The notes under the pieces are model-generated. The model worked only from the letters and a program-made list of their open reading frames with translations, made no database searches and was not told the origin of the DNA. From DATKQJ01 sp035534295 (lineage in GTDB: Bacteria; Chloroflexota; Dormibacteria; Dormibacterales; Dormibacteraceae), in NCBI GenBank assembly GCA_035534295.1, contig DATLSE010000046.1, positions 1-64,000 on the forward strand: a DNA stretch of 64,000 bases. Direction: 5' to 3'. The first letter of the stretch is position 1, and every line of letters begins with the position of its first letter. Shown piece after piece: positions 8,665 to 17,593 of the stretch. A program made the translations under genes and the position numbers.

Positions 8665-9696
8665 ATGCGCATCGGCATCGCCCTCAACCCAAACCCTCCA
8701 TTCGTCTCAGCACCCGGTGACGGGCGTAATCGCGGTCGCCGCCGGCGACGGCGGGACTTGCTGGCGCTCGCGCTGATTTCGATCACGGTACTGCTTGGCG
8801 CCGGCTGCGGGGTTGTGGGTGGTCACTTCTGGCTTGGCGTCAGGGCGCCGGTGGTCCACCTCTCCCGCACTGCGGCTCACTCCAACGAGGTCTTGAGCAC
8901 CGCCACTCGCCCCATCCGCCCCCTCGCCTTCAGCTCGTCCTGGCTGGCGTCCCACCCGCCGCCCGACCTCGGAATCGCCGCAACCGAGGGAATCGAGGTC
9001 GACCTTGACTCAGGGCGCGTGCTCTGGGAGAGGGCGCCCGACGTGCAGCGCGCGCCCGCCAGCCTGACCAAGATGGTCACGGCCATGGTGGCTCTGGACC
9101 TGGCTTCGATGGGCACCGAGGTGACGGTATCGGCCCTGGCGGCCCAGGAGCCGCCAGACCTGATGGGTTTGTCGGCGGGCGAGGTGGTATCGGTCCGGGA
9201 TCTCATGTACGGGATGTTCTTAGATTCCGGCAACGACGCCGCCGAGGCCCTGGCCGACGGGCTGGTGATGCACGATCGTTTCATCGCCTTGATGAACGCT
9301 AAGGCGCGGGCGATGGGTCTGTTGGACCTCCGATTCATGAATCCGACCGGCCTGGATCAGCCGGGCCACCAGGCCAGCGCCTACGACCTGGCGGTCATCG
9401 CCGCGAGCCTGGTCACGTACTACCCTGAGCTTCTGCCCATCGCCGACACGCGACAGATCTCAATTCCGGCCACCGCCTCGCACAAGGCCTACCAGGCCTA
9501 TAGCCTGGACAAGATGCTATGGAGCTACCCCGGCGCGGTGGGCCTGAAGACCGGCTTCACCGATGCCGCCGGCGGCTGCGTGGCCTCTCTGGCCGTGCGC
9601 GGGAAGCGCCGCATACTGGCCGTGGTGATGAATTCGGATGTGTTCTTCACCGACGCCGGCAAGCTCCTGGACTATGGATTCTCCACCCCGGCCTGA
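8665..9696 (+). CDS. D-alanyl-D-alanine carboxypeptidase (serine type)
   Basis: A penicillin-binding-protein-5-like peptidase that trims the terminal D-Ala of peptidoglycan stem peptides outside the membrane. An Arg-rich stretch followed by a hydrophobic segment (LLALALISITVLLGAGC) makes an N-terminal anchor or signal. The three active-site motifs are SLTK, SGN (in DSGNDAAEAL) and KTG (in LKTGFTDAAGG). ATG 8665 is preferred over an upstream GTG because it places a short basic region before the hydrophobic segment. The C-terminus stops after the catalytic domain. Confidence 0.92.
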   Translation: MRIGIALNPNPPFVSAPGDGRNRGRRRRRRDLLALALISITVLLGAGCGVVGGHFWLGVRAPVVHLSRTAAHSNEVLSTATRPIRPLAFSSSWLASHPPPDLGIAATEGIEVDLDSGRVLWERAPDVQRAPASLTKMVTAMVALDLASMGTEVTVSALAAQEPPDLMGLSAGEVVSVRDLMYGMFLDSGNDAAEALADGLVMHDRFIALMNAKARAMGLLDLRFMNPTGLDQPGHQASAYDLAVIAASLVTYYPELLPIADTRQISIPATASHKAYQAYSLDKMLWSYPGAVGLKTGFTDAAGGCVASLAVRGKRRILAVVMNSDVFFTDAGKLLDYGFSTPA

Positions 9697-9723
9697 TCCG
9701 GACCGATAGACTCTCCGATCGTC

Positions 9724-11001
9724 ATGATTCCAATCGAAGGCGTGCACGCACTGGAGGTCTTGGACTCCCGGGGTAACCCTACGGTCCAGGTGACGGTCGA
9801 GACAGCGTTCGGATCCGGTACCGCCACCGTCCCCTCGGGTGCCTCTACAGGGCGTCACGAGGCGGTGGAGCTGCGCGATGGCGACCCCGGACGGTTTGGC
9901 GGCAAGGGGGTTCTGGGCGCGGTGGCCAACGTCAATGGTGAGATCGCCGAGGCGTTGGAGGGGATGGATGCATCCGACCAGCTTGGGCTGGACCGCGTCC
10001 TGTGCGACATGGACGGAACCCCGAACAAGTCGCGCCTTGGAGCCAACGCCGTGCTCGGGGTTTCGCTGGCGGCGGCGCACGCCGCAGCGGCGGCGGTGGA
10101 AATGCCGCTCTACCGTTACCTGGGCGGCGCCCAGGCCAACCTGCTCCCCCTGCCCATGGCCAACATCCTGAACGGGGGAGCCCACGCCGACAACAACGTC
10201 GATCTGCAGGAGTTCATGGTCTGCCCGGTGGGCATGGCCAGCTTTCAGGAGGCTCTGCGGGCGGTGGCGGAGGTCTACTCGAACCTCAAGGGCGTCCTCG
10301 CGGGGCGCCAGCTCGCCACCGGAGTCGGTGACGAGGGGGGATTCGCTCCCCGACTTGAGTCCAACGAGGAGGCCCTGGCCTTGATCGTCGAGGCCATTTC
10401 GGCGGCCGGCTACCGGCCGGGCCAGGACGTGGCGGTGGCGATCGACGTCGCCGCCAGTGAGCTGTATTCGAGCGGCCACTACAACTTGGCCGGGGAGGGC
10501 CGGACCATGGAGGCGGCCGAACTCGTCGAACTGTACGCCGGCTGGGCTGATCGCTACCCCGTGATCTCAATCGAGGACGGAATGGCCGAGGACGACTGGG
10601 AGGGGTGGAAGCTGCTCACCGAACGCCTGGGGGAGCGAGTCCAGCTGGTCGGAGATGACCTCTTTGTGACCAACCCCGAGCGCATCGCCAAGGGGGTCAA
10701 GGCGGGCGTGGCCAACTCCGTACTGATCAAGGTCAACCAGATCGGGACCCTGAGCGAGACCCTGGCCGCCATCGACATGGCGCGGTCCGCCGGTTACAGC
10801 GTGGTGATCTCGCACCGTTCCGGGGAGACCGAGGACGTGACCATCGCCGACCTCGCCGTTTCCACCGCCGCGGGCATGATCAAGACGGGTGCGCCGGCGC
10901 GCTCCGAGCGGGTGGCCAAGTACAACCGCCTCCGGGTGATCGAGGCTGAGCTCGGCATGGGCGCGCGCTACGCTGGTGGAAGCCGGCTTCGAATCCGGTG
11001 A
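9724..11001 (+). CDS. eno: Enolase
   Basis: Glycolytic 2-phosphoglycerate dehydratase, 425 residues, normal length. Motifs: LDSRGNPTVQVTV, PSGASTGRHEAVELRD, NILNGGAHADNN, the Mg ligand run IEDGMAEDDW, GDDLFVTN, and catalytic lysine region LIKVNQIGTLSE followed by SHRSGETEDV. A TAGACT hexamer at 9707-9712 is 11 bases before the ATG, so its leader is likely very short. The next gene starts inside its stop codon (GTGA). Confidence 0.98.
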   Translation: MIPIEGVHALEVLDSRGNPTVQVTVETAFGSGTATVPSGASTGRHEAVELRDGDPGRFGGKGVLGAVANVNGEIAEALEGMDASDQLGLDRVLCDMDGTPNKSRLGANAVLGVSLAAAHAAAAAVEMPLYRYLGGAQANLLPLPMANILNGGAHADNNVDLQEFMVCPVGMASFQEALRAVAEVYSNLKGVLAGRQLATGVGDEGGFAPRLESNEEALALIVEAISAAGYRPGQDVAVAIDVAASELYSSGHYNLAGEGRTMEAAELVELYAGWADRYPVISIEDGMAEDDWEGWKLLTERLGERVQLVGDDLFVTNPERIAKGVKAGVANSVLIKVNQIGTLSETLAAIDMARSAGYSVVISHRSGETEDVTIADLAVSTAAGMIKTGAPARSERVAKYNRLRVIEAELGMGARYAGGSRLRIR

Positions 11002-12158
11002 GAGCTGACTCGCGGGCGGTCCACGCCGGTCGAGAGCTGGGCCCCCGCGATCCCCAGGCGCCGACCCTGGTGCCGACTTCGGCCTGGGTGTTCACAGACC
11101 TGGACGACTACGACTCGGTGGCCTCTGCCGCCATCCCAGGGCACGTGTACGCCCGTGAGTCGAGCACCAACGTCTCCATGCTCGAGGTCGCCATGGCCGC
11201 CCTGGAAGGGGCGGAGAGCTCGGCCGCCACTGCGTCCGGCATGGCCGCGGTCCTGACCAGCATCCTCGCCCTGGCTCCACGCCCAGCCCCGCTGGTGGTT
11301 GACCGCAGGGCCTACGGCGGCAGCCTGGCTCTGCTTCGGCGGGACCTCGCCCCGCTCGGATATGTGATTCGCGAGGTGGACCTCGACGATGCGCGGGCGC
11401 TGGAGGTGGGGCTCGACGGCGCGGCCCTGCTGTTGGCCGAGACCATCTCCAACCCGCTCTGCCGGGTTTGTGATCTGGACCGGGTGGCGCTGGCCTGCCG
11501 TCGCGCGGGCGCCGCCCTGGTGGTGGACGGCACCTTCGCGACTCCGATTCTGAACCGGCCCCTTGAGCACGGGGCAACCCTGGTGCTGCACAGCGCGACC
11601 AAATACCTGGGCGGTCATTCCGACCTGGTGGCAGGCGTGGTCTGTGGTCCGGAGGCGATCATCGAGGAGGTGCGTGCCCGGCGCTCCCGGCTGGGGGCCA
11701 GTCTGGGTGCATTTGAGGCCTGGCTGGCTCTGCGGGGGTTGCGGACGCTGCACCTGCGCATGCCCCGCCACAGCTCGAACGGGCTTCGGCTGGCCCGCGC
11801 CATGAAGCCGTTCCCGGGAGTGGAGAGGGTGCACCATCCGGCCCTGGACGTGGAGGCTGGGGCGGTCTGCCAGCGCCTCCTGCCCGCGGGCAGCGGCGGG
11901 ATGTTCGCATTTGACCTCGACGGCGGCCGGCCTGCGGTTCAGCGGTTGGTCTCGGGGCTGGGGCTGGTCCGTTTTGCCGCCAGCCTGGGCGGGGTGGAGA
12001 CGACGATCTCCTACCCCGCTCTCACCTCGCATCGCAGCCTGAGCGCGGAGGAGAGGCGCGCGGCGGGGGTGGGGGAGGGGACGGTCCGGGTGTCCACCGG
12101 CCTCGAGGACCCTCAGGACCTGATCGACGACTTTCAGCAGGCACTGGGTACGCAGTAG
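10998..12158 (+). CDS. Cys/Met metabolism PLP-dependent enzyme
   Basis: A 386-residue trans-sulfuration enzyme of the cystathionine gamma-synthase / gamma-lyase / methionine gamma-lyase family. PLP is held by the Lys in SATKYLGGHSDLVAG; VYARESSTNVSMLE and AETISNPLCRV are other family landmarks. The C-terminal SLGGVETTISYPALTSHRSL is the substrate-specificity loop. Synthase and lyase cannot be told apart from sequence alone. GTG start overlaps the enolase stop. Cysteine synthase follows 390 bases downstream, so a sulfur amino-acid role is plausible. Confidence 0.9.
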   Translation: MRADSRAVHAGRELGPRDPQAPTLVPTSAWVFTDLDDYDSVASAAIPGHVYARESSTNVSMLEVAMAALEGAESSAATASGMAAVLTSILALAPRPAPLVVDRRAYGGSLALLRRDLAPLGYVIREVDLDDARALEVGLDGAALLLAETISNPLCRVCDLDRVALACRRAGAALVVDGTFATPILNRPLEHGATLVLHSATKYLGGHSDLVAGVVCGPEAIIEEVRARRSRLGASLGAFEAWLALRGLRTLHLRMPRHSSNGLRLARAMKPFPGVERVHHPALDVEAGAVCQRLLPAGSGGMFAFDLDGGRPAVQRLVSGLGLVRFAASLGGVETTISYPALTSHRSLSAEERRAAGVGEGTVRVSTGLEDPQDLIDDFQQALGTQ

Positions 12159-12265
12159 CAAGATGTGGCGGGGTGGGTTGGGCGTTTTCAGCGCCGCCGT
12201 GCGCGGCGTGGCGCCAGAGGTCGAGAACCGGTGCCGGATCGGGGCGGGGAGGGTGACTGCATAGC

Positions 12266-12505
12266 TTGTCGGCGTACACCGTGCTCCAGCTCTTTGAACT
12301 CCTCCTCTTTTCGGGGGTGTTCTTCTACGGGTCGGCCACTCATCGGCCCTCGATCGTGGTGCTGGCGGGCGGGCTCTTGCTGGGCAAGGCGGTTTTGAAC
12401 GTCATTGGCTCGGATGGAGCCTCGCTATATCGGCGATCGCTGATCGGATACGGAGTCGGCGCCATCTTCATCGCCGTTGGCGTCGTTCTGTTCAAGATCA
12501 CCTAG
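12266..12505 (+). CDS. Small membrane protein, unknown function
   Basis: A 79-residue protein with two or three hydrophobic helices (LQLFELLLFSGVFFYG, IVVLAGGLLLGKAVLNV, GVGAIFIAVGVVLF). TTG start. Nothing in it points to a function. It sits alone between the PLP enzyme and cysteine synthase on the same strand. Confidence 0.6.
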   Translation: MSAYTVLQLFELLLFSGVFFYGSATHRPSIVVLAGGLLLGKAVLNVIGSDGASLYRRSLIGYGVGAIFIAVGVVLFKIT

Positions 12506-12546
12506 GCCTGCAGCCGCCTGGGCCGGGTTTCTAGACTGATTCACGC

Positions 12547-13464
12547 ATGACCCCACCCGCGCCGGTCGACCACATCACGCAGCTGGTCGGGAACACGCCG
12601 CTCGTCCGGGTCAAGATGTTCTCGGACCTCAACCCCCGACTGGACGTCTTCGCCAAGTGGGAGTGGTGCAACCCGGGCGGATCGGTCAAAGACCGCGCCG
12701 CCCTATCCATGATCGAGGACGGCGAACGCCGCGGAGTGCTGACCCGCGACCGGATTCTGATCGACTCCACCTCCGGTAACACCGGCATCGCCTACGCCCT
12801 GATCGCGCGCGCCAAGGGTTACCGGGTTCGCCTGGTCATGCCGGAGAACGTGTCGGCCGAGCGCAAGCGACTGGCCGAGGCGTACGGCGCCGAACTGGTG
12901 TACTCCGACGGCATGGAGGGCTCGGACGGAGCCATCAGGCTCTGCCACGAGCTGATCGAGCGTGACCCCGACCTCTACTTCTACCCCGATCAGTACAACA
13001 ACCCGGCCAATCCGCGGGCTCACTACGATGGAACCGCGGTCGAGATCCTGACCCAGACCGGAGGTCGGGTCAGTCACTTCATCGCCGGCCTGGGGACCAC
13101 GGGGACCTTCACCGGTAGCGCGCGGCGCCTAAAGGAGCACGATCCCTCCATCCGGACCATAGCCGTACAGCCCGAGGACCCCTTTCACGGCCTGGAGGGG
13201 CTCAAGCACCTGCCCAGTGCCATCCCTCCGGGGATCTGGGATCCGAGCCTGGCCGATGACCTGTGGGGGGCTCCAACCGAAGGCGCGTACGAGCTGGCTC
13301 GGAACCTGGTCCGCAGCGAGGGTGTGCTCGTCGGCCACTCCTCGGGTGCCGTGCTCTGGGCGGTGTCCCAGCTGGCGCGGGAAGTCGACCGGGGGATGGT
13401 GGTGGTGATCTTTCCCGATCGCGGTGACCGCTACCTTTCAACCGGGCTCTACGGGGCGCGGTAG
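12547..13464 (+). CDS. cysM: Cysteine synthase (CysK/CysM family)
   Basis: A 305-residue PLP enzyme making cysteine from O-acetylserine or O-phosphoserine. The PLP lysine is in NPGGSVKDRAAL, the substrate loop in DSTSGNTGIAYAL, and GLGTTGTFTG is the phosphate-binding glycine loop. The C-terminus ends YLSTGLYG. Two bases after its stop comes a JAMM protease gene, an arrangement recalling mycobacterial cysM-cysO-mec, where CysM takes sulfur from a CysO thiocarboxylate; that favours a CysM-type role. No cysO lies between them. TAGACT at 12532-12537 is nine bases before the ATG. Confidence 0.88.
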   Translation: MTPPAPVDHITQLVGNTPLVRVKMFSDLNPRLDVFAKWEWCNPGGSVKDRAALSMIEDGERRGVLTRDRILIDSTSGNTGIAYALIARAKGYRVRLVMPENVSAERKRLAEAYGAELVYSDGMEGSDGAIRLCHELIERDPDLYFYPDQYNNPANPRAHYDGTAVEILTQTGGRVSHFIAGLGTTGTFTGSARRLKEHDPSIRTIAVQPEDPFHGLEGLKHLPSAIPPGIWDPSLADDLWGAPTEGAYELARNLVRSEGVLVGHSSGAVLWAVSQLAREVDRGMVVVIFPDRGDRYLSTGLYGAR

Positions 13465-13466
13465 CG

Positions 13467-13877
13467 ATGCGCATCAGCCCCGTGGCCATGGACCAGATTC
13501 GGGCCCACGCCGAATCTGGTTATCCGTTTGAGATCTGCGGGATCATGATCGCCGCCCAGGAGCAGGGGGTTGTGACCACCACCGAGCCCGTGCGCAACAC
13601 CGTCGTCGATCGGGCGCGTGACCGCTACGAGATGGATCCGGTGGACCAGATCCGGGTCCAGCGCCGCTGCGACGCCGAGAGGACCTCGATCATCGGCTAT
13701 TACCACAGCCACCCAGATCATCCCGCGTGGGCCTCTTTGACCGACGCTGAGCGCGCCTGGAAGGGTCCGGTGTACCTGATAGTCAGCTGTGCTCAGGGCC
13801 GGGTGGTCGACGCCAACGCGTTCATCGCCGTTGCTGACGGCGGACCCATGGAGCAGACCGAACTCATCGTCGAATGA
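13467..13877 (+). CDS. JAMM/MPN+ metalloprotease (Mec+-like)
   Basis: A 136-residue zinc isopeptidase of family M67. An early Glu (FEICGIMI) and the complete JAMM motif HSHPDHPAWASLTD (H-x-H-x7-S-x2-D) supply the metal site and catalytic acid. In Mycobacterium the homologue Mec+ cuts cysteine from the C-terminus of the sulfur carrier CysO; in Pseudomonas, QbsD trims a two-residue tail from QbsE. Lying two bases after cysteine synthase, it probably processes a ubiquitin-fold sulfur carrier; the only candidate in the window is the protein at 24758-24958. Confidence 0.9.
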   Translation: MRISPVAMDQIRAHAESGYPFEICGIMIAAQEQGVVTTTEPVRNTVVDRARDRYEMDPVDQIRVQRRCDAERTSIIGYYHSHPDHPAWASLTDAERAWKGPVYLIVSCAQGRVVDANAFIAVADGGPMEQTELIVE

Positions 13878-13920
13878 GTCCCGGCGGCGGCCGCCCCCCC
13901 GCCCGGGCCACAATGAGGCG

Positions 13921-15240
13921 GTGTCCCGACCCGTGGTTGCACTTGTGGGGCGTCCCAACACCGGCAAGTCGACCCTCTTCAACCGTCTCATCGGCCGGCG
14001 CCAGGCCATCGTCGACGCTCAACCGGGCCTGACCCGGGACCGTCTCTACGGAGTGGCGGATTGGAACGGGCGTGAGTTCACCGTGGTCGACACCGCGGGC
14101 CTCCTCTTCGGCGCCGATGAGGGGTCGCAGGCGGCCATCGAAGAGCAGACGCGACTGGCCATCGCCGAGGCGAGTTTGATCGTCCTCATGCTCGATGTTC
14201 GCCAGGGTCTGACCCCGATCGATCGCGACATCATGCAGATGCTGCGCCGGTCGGCGCGGCCGGTGGTCGTGGCCGCGAACAAGGCTGACCACCCGGGCCA
14301 GGATCACTTTCGGCACGAGATCTTGGAACTCGGATTGGGGGAGCCGGTCCTGATCTCGGGTCAGCATGGGTTGGGCATCGGTGAGCTGCTGGACGAGATC
14401 GTGCTCCGGCTGCCCGCACCCGAGGAGAGCGTTGCGGCCGAAGAGGAGACCGCGCGACTGGCCATCATGGGACGCCCCAACGTGGGCAAATCCTCGCTCT
14501 TGAACCGTCTCCTGGGCGAGTCGCGGTCGGTAGTCTCCGAGGAGCCCGGGACCACGCGCGATCCGGTCGATACCGAGATCATCTTCGACGGCCTGCCGGT
14601 GACACTGGTCGACACGGCCGGGATCAGGCGCCGCTCGGCGGCGCGAGACCGGGCCGAGCACTTCAGCCTCCTGCGCGGAATCAAGGCCATGGAGCGAGCC
14701 GACGCCTCGATCCTGGTCATGGATGCGACCGAGGGCGTCCTGGCCCAAGACCAGCATGTGGCCGGATACGCCCTTGAGGCGGGCAAGGGGCTGATCCTGG
14801 TCGTGAACAAGGTGGATCTGCTCCCCGCCATAGATAAAAAGCAAACCCTGTGGCGCGAGCGCGTCCTCTCCCAGTTCAGATTCTTTGCCCACGCGCCCGT
14901 CCTGACCATCTCCGCCCTGACCGGGGAGGGGGTGGAGCGCGTGCTCCCGGCCGCGCTCGAGGTGGTGGGCCAACGCCGCATCCGGATTGGCACCAACCAG
15001 CTCAACCGGCTCTTCCGGGAGGCTTTCGAGCAACATCCGCCTCCCAGCTTCAAGGGACGCCGGCTGAACTTTAAATACGCCACCCAGGCCGCCAGCGAGG
15101 CGCCCACGTTTGTTCTCTTCGTCAACGACGTGGGATTGCTCCACTTCTCCTACCGCCGCTACCTGGAGAATCAGCTGCGCGCCGCCCACGGCTTCAACGG
15201 CAACCCGATCAAGATCGTCCTGCGTGCGGCGAGGGACTGA
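13921..15240 (+). CDS. der: Ribosome-assembly GTPase Der
   Basis: EngA/Der, 439 residues, with two tandem GTPase domains and a C-terminal KH-like domain, acting in 50S subunit maturation. P-loops are GRPNTGKST and GRPNVGKSS; the G3/G4 motifs are DTAGL / NKAD and DTAGI / NKVD. GTG 13921 is chosen because it begins right before the first beta strand (SRPVVALVGRP) and lies six bases after a -10-like CACAAT (13909-13914). Confidence 0.96.
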   Translation: MSRPVVALVGRPNTGKSTLFNRLIGRRQAIVDAQPGLTRDRLYGVADWNGREFTVVDTAGLLFGADEGSQAAIEEQTRLAIAEASLIVLMLDVRQGLTPIDRDIMQMLRRSARPVVVAANKADHPGQDHFRHEILELGLGEPVLISGQHGLGIGELLDEIVLRLPAPEESVAAEEETARLAIMGRPNVGKSSLLNRLLGESRSVVSEEPGTTRDPVDTEIIFDGLPVTLVDTAGIRRRSAARDRAEHFSLLRGIKAMERADASILVMDATEGVLAQDQHVAGYALEAGKGLILVVNKVDLLPAIDKKQTLWRERVLSQFRFFAHAPVLTISALTGEGVERVLPAALEVVGQRRIRIGTNQLNRLFREAFEQHPPPSFKGRRLNFKYATQAASEAPTFVLFVNDVGLLHFSYRRYLENQLRAAHGFNGNPIKIVLRAARD

Positions 15241-15316
15241 TCCAGGGTCCCGGCCGCGGGCGCGCGACACCCGCGTTTACAAATGCATCAAGACAAGATG
15301 TTGGGCGGCGGACAAT

Positions 15317-15335
15317 ATGAGGCTCAAATGAGGCT
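15317..15335 (+). promoter_or_regulatory. 11-bp-spaced direct repeat before response regulator
   Basis: ATGAGGCT occurs at 15317-15324 and 15328-15335, so the period is 11 bp, immediately before the GTG at 15336. Tandem half-sites one helical turn apart are typical for OmpR/PhoB-type regulators, suggesting autoregulation of the downstream system. Confidence 0.5.
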
Positions 15336-16040
15336 GTGAACACAACCGCCGCGACCCACAAGGTCCTGGTCGTCGACGACGAGGACCACATCCTGGAGCT
15401 GGCTCGGCTCTACCTCGCGCGCGAGGGCTACTCGATCGAGACCGTCACCGACGGAGCTCAGGCCATGTCCCGCTTCAATCAGGTCAAGCCTGACCTGGTC
15501 GTGCTGGACATCATGCTGCCCGGTCTTGATGGGGTGTCGATCTGTAGGGAGATCCGCAAACAGAGCCAGGTCCCGATCATCATGTTGACGGCTCGCGACG
15601 ACGTCACCGACAAGGTGGTCGGACTCGAAATGGGTGCGGACGATTACCTGACCAAGCCCTTCCATCCGCAGGAGTTGGTGGCGCGAGCCAAGGCTCTCCT
15701 GCGCCGGGCCCGGCTCGACCCCGACCAGCCCCGGTTGGTCCGGGCCGGACGCCTCGAGATCGACTTCGAACGCCACGAGGTGCGTTTCGAGGAGCGCCGC
15801 GTCCAACTACGGCCCAAGGAGTTCGACCTCATCGCGCTTCTGGCTCGCCACCCGGGCCGGGTTTTTCAGCGCAGTGAGCTGCTGGACCTGGTCTGGGGCT
15901 ACGACTTCCCCGGCTACACCCGTACCGTCGACGTCCATGTTCAGCAGCTGCGGGAAAAGCTGGCCGAGGCGAGGATTCAGGACCCCTCGATCCAGACCGT
16001 CTGGGGAGTGGGGTACAAGTTGGAGCTGACCGAAAGCTGA
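15336..16040 (+). CDS. OmpR-family response regulator of two-component system
   Basis: A 234-residue receiver plus winged-helix protein. Receiver: VLVVDDEDHILELA, phosphoacceptor in LVVLDIMLPGLDG, LTARDD, DYLTKPF. DNA-binding domain: LRPKEFDLIALLARHPGRVF, TRTVDVHVQQLREKL, VWGVGYKLE. The histidine kinase follows directly with what appears to be a CTGA overlap, making a classic regulator-kinase operon. An 11-bp-spaced repeat just upstream suggests autoregulation. Confidence 0.95.
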   Translation: MNTTAATHKVLVVDDEDHILELARLYLAREGYSIETVTDGAQAMSRFNQVKPDLVVLDIMLPGLDGVSICREIRKQSQVPIIMLTARDDVTDKVVGLEMGADDYLTKPFHPQELVARAKALLRRARLDPDQPRLVRAGRLEIDFERHEVRFEERRVQLRPKEFDLIALLARHPGRVFQRSELLDLVWGYDFPGYTRTVDVHVQQLREKLAEARIQDPSIQTVWGVGYKLELTES

Positions 16041-17557
16041 GCCTGCGCATCCGGCTACTCCTGGCCGTCGTTGGCATCGTCGGGGTGAGCCTGGTCCTGA
16101 CCGGTGGGGTAACCCTATCCCTGTTCAAGCAGCTGGACGTCAACAACGCCCAGCAGGAGCTGGACCTCAACGTCATCCGTTACAAGCAGCTGGTCATGAG
16201 TACCCAGTGTCAAGCGCGAATAGGATGTGTGGCCGACCCCAGTGAGCTGGTCGGGATTCTAAACCAGTCGGTTGCGCTCAATCGCTTTGGACTGGGAGGC
16301 GACCGTCTGCTTCTCCTGCAGGGGCCGCCAACCGGAGAGACCACGGTCATCTTCGACAGCCAGGGATCATCCCTGCTTGGCTCTTCGATACCAATCCAAG
16401 GCAATCCTCTGACCGTGTCTGGCAGCCAGGTATATCCCGCCCGAATCAGCTTCGGAGGTGTGTCGTACATGCTCGCCGCCTCCTACGTGGGCAGCGCCCG
16501 CTCGCTCGCCCCGTATCAGGGCTGGGTCGTGCTCGCTCGCCCCCTGAGCGCGGTGGAGGCCGAGGCCACAAGTCAGCTCTTGCCTCCGATTCTGGCTGCC
16601 GGGATAGCCGGTCTGCTGCTGGCCGTGGTGGTAACGATGCTCATCAGCCGGGCCATGACCAGGCCCCTGGCCGAACTCGAACTGGCCGCTCGGGACGTGG
16701 CCGAGGGCAACTATTCACGCCGGGTCACAGTCGGTGGAGGGTCCGAGATCGGGATCGTGGGAGATGCCTTCAACGAGATGGCAGCCGCTGTCGAGCGCGC
16801 CCGAGAGATGCAGCGCCGGTTCCTGGCCGACGTGTCACACGAGCTTAAAACGCCCCTGACCAGCCTGATCGGATTCTCCCAGGCTCTGGTCGACGACAGC
16901 CCGCTGAGCGAGGCCGAGCGTCACCGCGCCGCCACCATCCTGCACGAGGAGGCAGAGCGTGTACTGCGCATGTCCCAGGAGCTGCTGGACCTGGCCCGGG
17001 TTGAGTCGGGTGAGCTGCACATCGATACCCAGGCCGTCGACGTCGCCGTTCAGGTCGAGCAGGAGGTGGCTCTGGTCCGCCAGCGTGCGGAGTCTCGCCG
17101 GCTGGTGCTGCGGGTGTCGCTGGGCGACACCCTGCCACCGGCGGAAGCCGATCCCGAGCGCCTGCATCAGATTCTGGAGAATCTGCTTGACAACGCCGTC
17201 AAGTACGCCCCGGAGGCCTCGATCATCGGGGTCGAGGCGGAGGTGAGGGGAGCCCGGATCGAGATGTCGGTGCGCAACCGGGTCGGAGGCAACGTGCCGG
17301 ATCCCGTGCGCATCTTCGACCGCTTCTATCGTGCCGACCCCTCACGCTCGTCGGCAGCCGGGGGAGTGGGTCTGGGACTGGCCATCAGCAAGCGGCTGGC
17401 CACGGCCCAGGAGGGCGATCTGCAAGCTCGTCTTGAGGCGGGGGATTTGATCATGACTCTGAGTCTTCCGGTACGGGCGGAGGCACGCCCGAACGCCTCC
17501 TCGGCTGTGCGATCGACCGTGCGCCTGCTGTGGCCGCATCAAGACTCCACGCCCTGA
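16037..17557 (+). CDS. Membrane sensor histidine kinase, likely CTG start
   Basis: Two transmembrane helices flank a ~130-residue extracytoplasmic region; then HAMP (SRAMTRPLAELELAARDV), the H-box FLADVSHELKTPLTSL with the phosphorylated His, N-box ILENLLDNAVKY, and GVGLGLAISKRL. The usual D-x-G-x-G of the G1 box is not visible (NRVGGNVPDPVRIFDRFYRA instead). The first standard start (GTG 16085) would cut the first helix; CTG 16037 gives MSLRIRLLLAVVGIVG, a normal kinase N-terminus, and overlaps the regulator's TGA as CTGA. GGAG lies 11 bases upstream. Confidence 0.85.
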   Translation: MSLRIRLLLAVVGIVGVSLVLTGGVTLSLFKQLDVNNAQQELDLNVIRYKQLVMSTQCQARIGCVADPSELVGILNQSVALNRFGLGGDRLLLLQGPPTGETTVIFDSQGSSLLGSSIPIQGNPLTVSGSQVYPARISFGGVSYMLAASYVGSARSLAPYQGWVVLARPLSAVEAEATSQLLPPILAAGIAGLLLAVVVTMLISRAMTRPLAELELAARDVAEGNYSRRVTVGGGSEIGIVGDAFNEMAAAVERAREMQRRFLADVSHELKTPLTSLIGFSQALVDDSPLSEAERHRAATILHEEAERVLRMSQELLDLARVESGELHIDTQAVDVAVQVEQEVALVRQRAESRRLVLRVSLGDTLPPAEADPERLHQILENLLDNAVKYAPEASIIGVEAEVRGARIEMSVRNRVGGNVPDPVRIFDRFYRADPSRSSAAGGVGLGLAISKRLATAQEGDLQARLEAGDLIMTLSLPVRAEARPNASSAVRSTVRLLWPHQDSTP

Positions 17558-17593
17558 ACCCGGGGGCGGCCCACTGTCTGGAGCCGGCCCGAA

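Noticed and set aside
13864..15270. A 468-codon minus-strand frame opposite der
   Set aside because: It mirrors the Der coding region, lacks any domain and has the composition expected for an antisense shadow.
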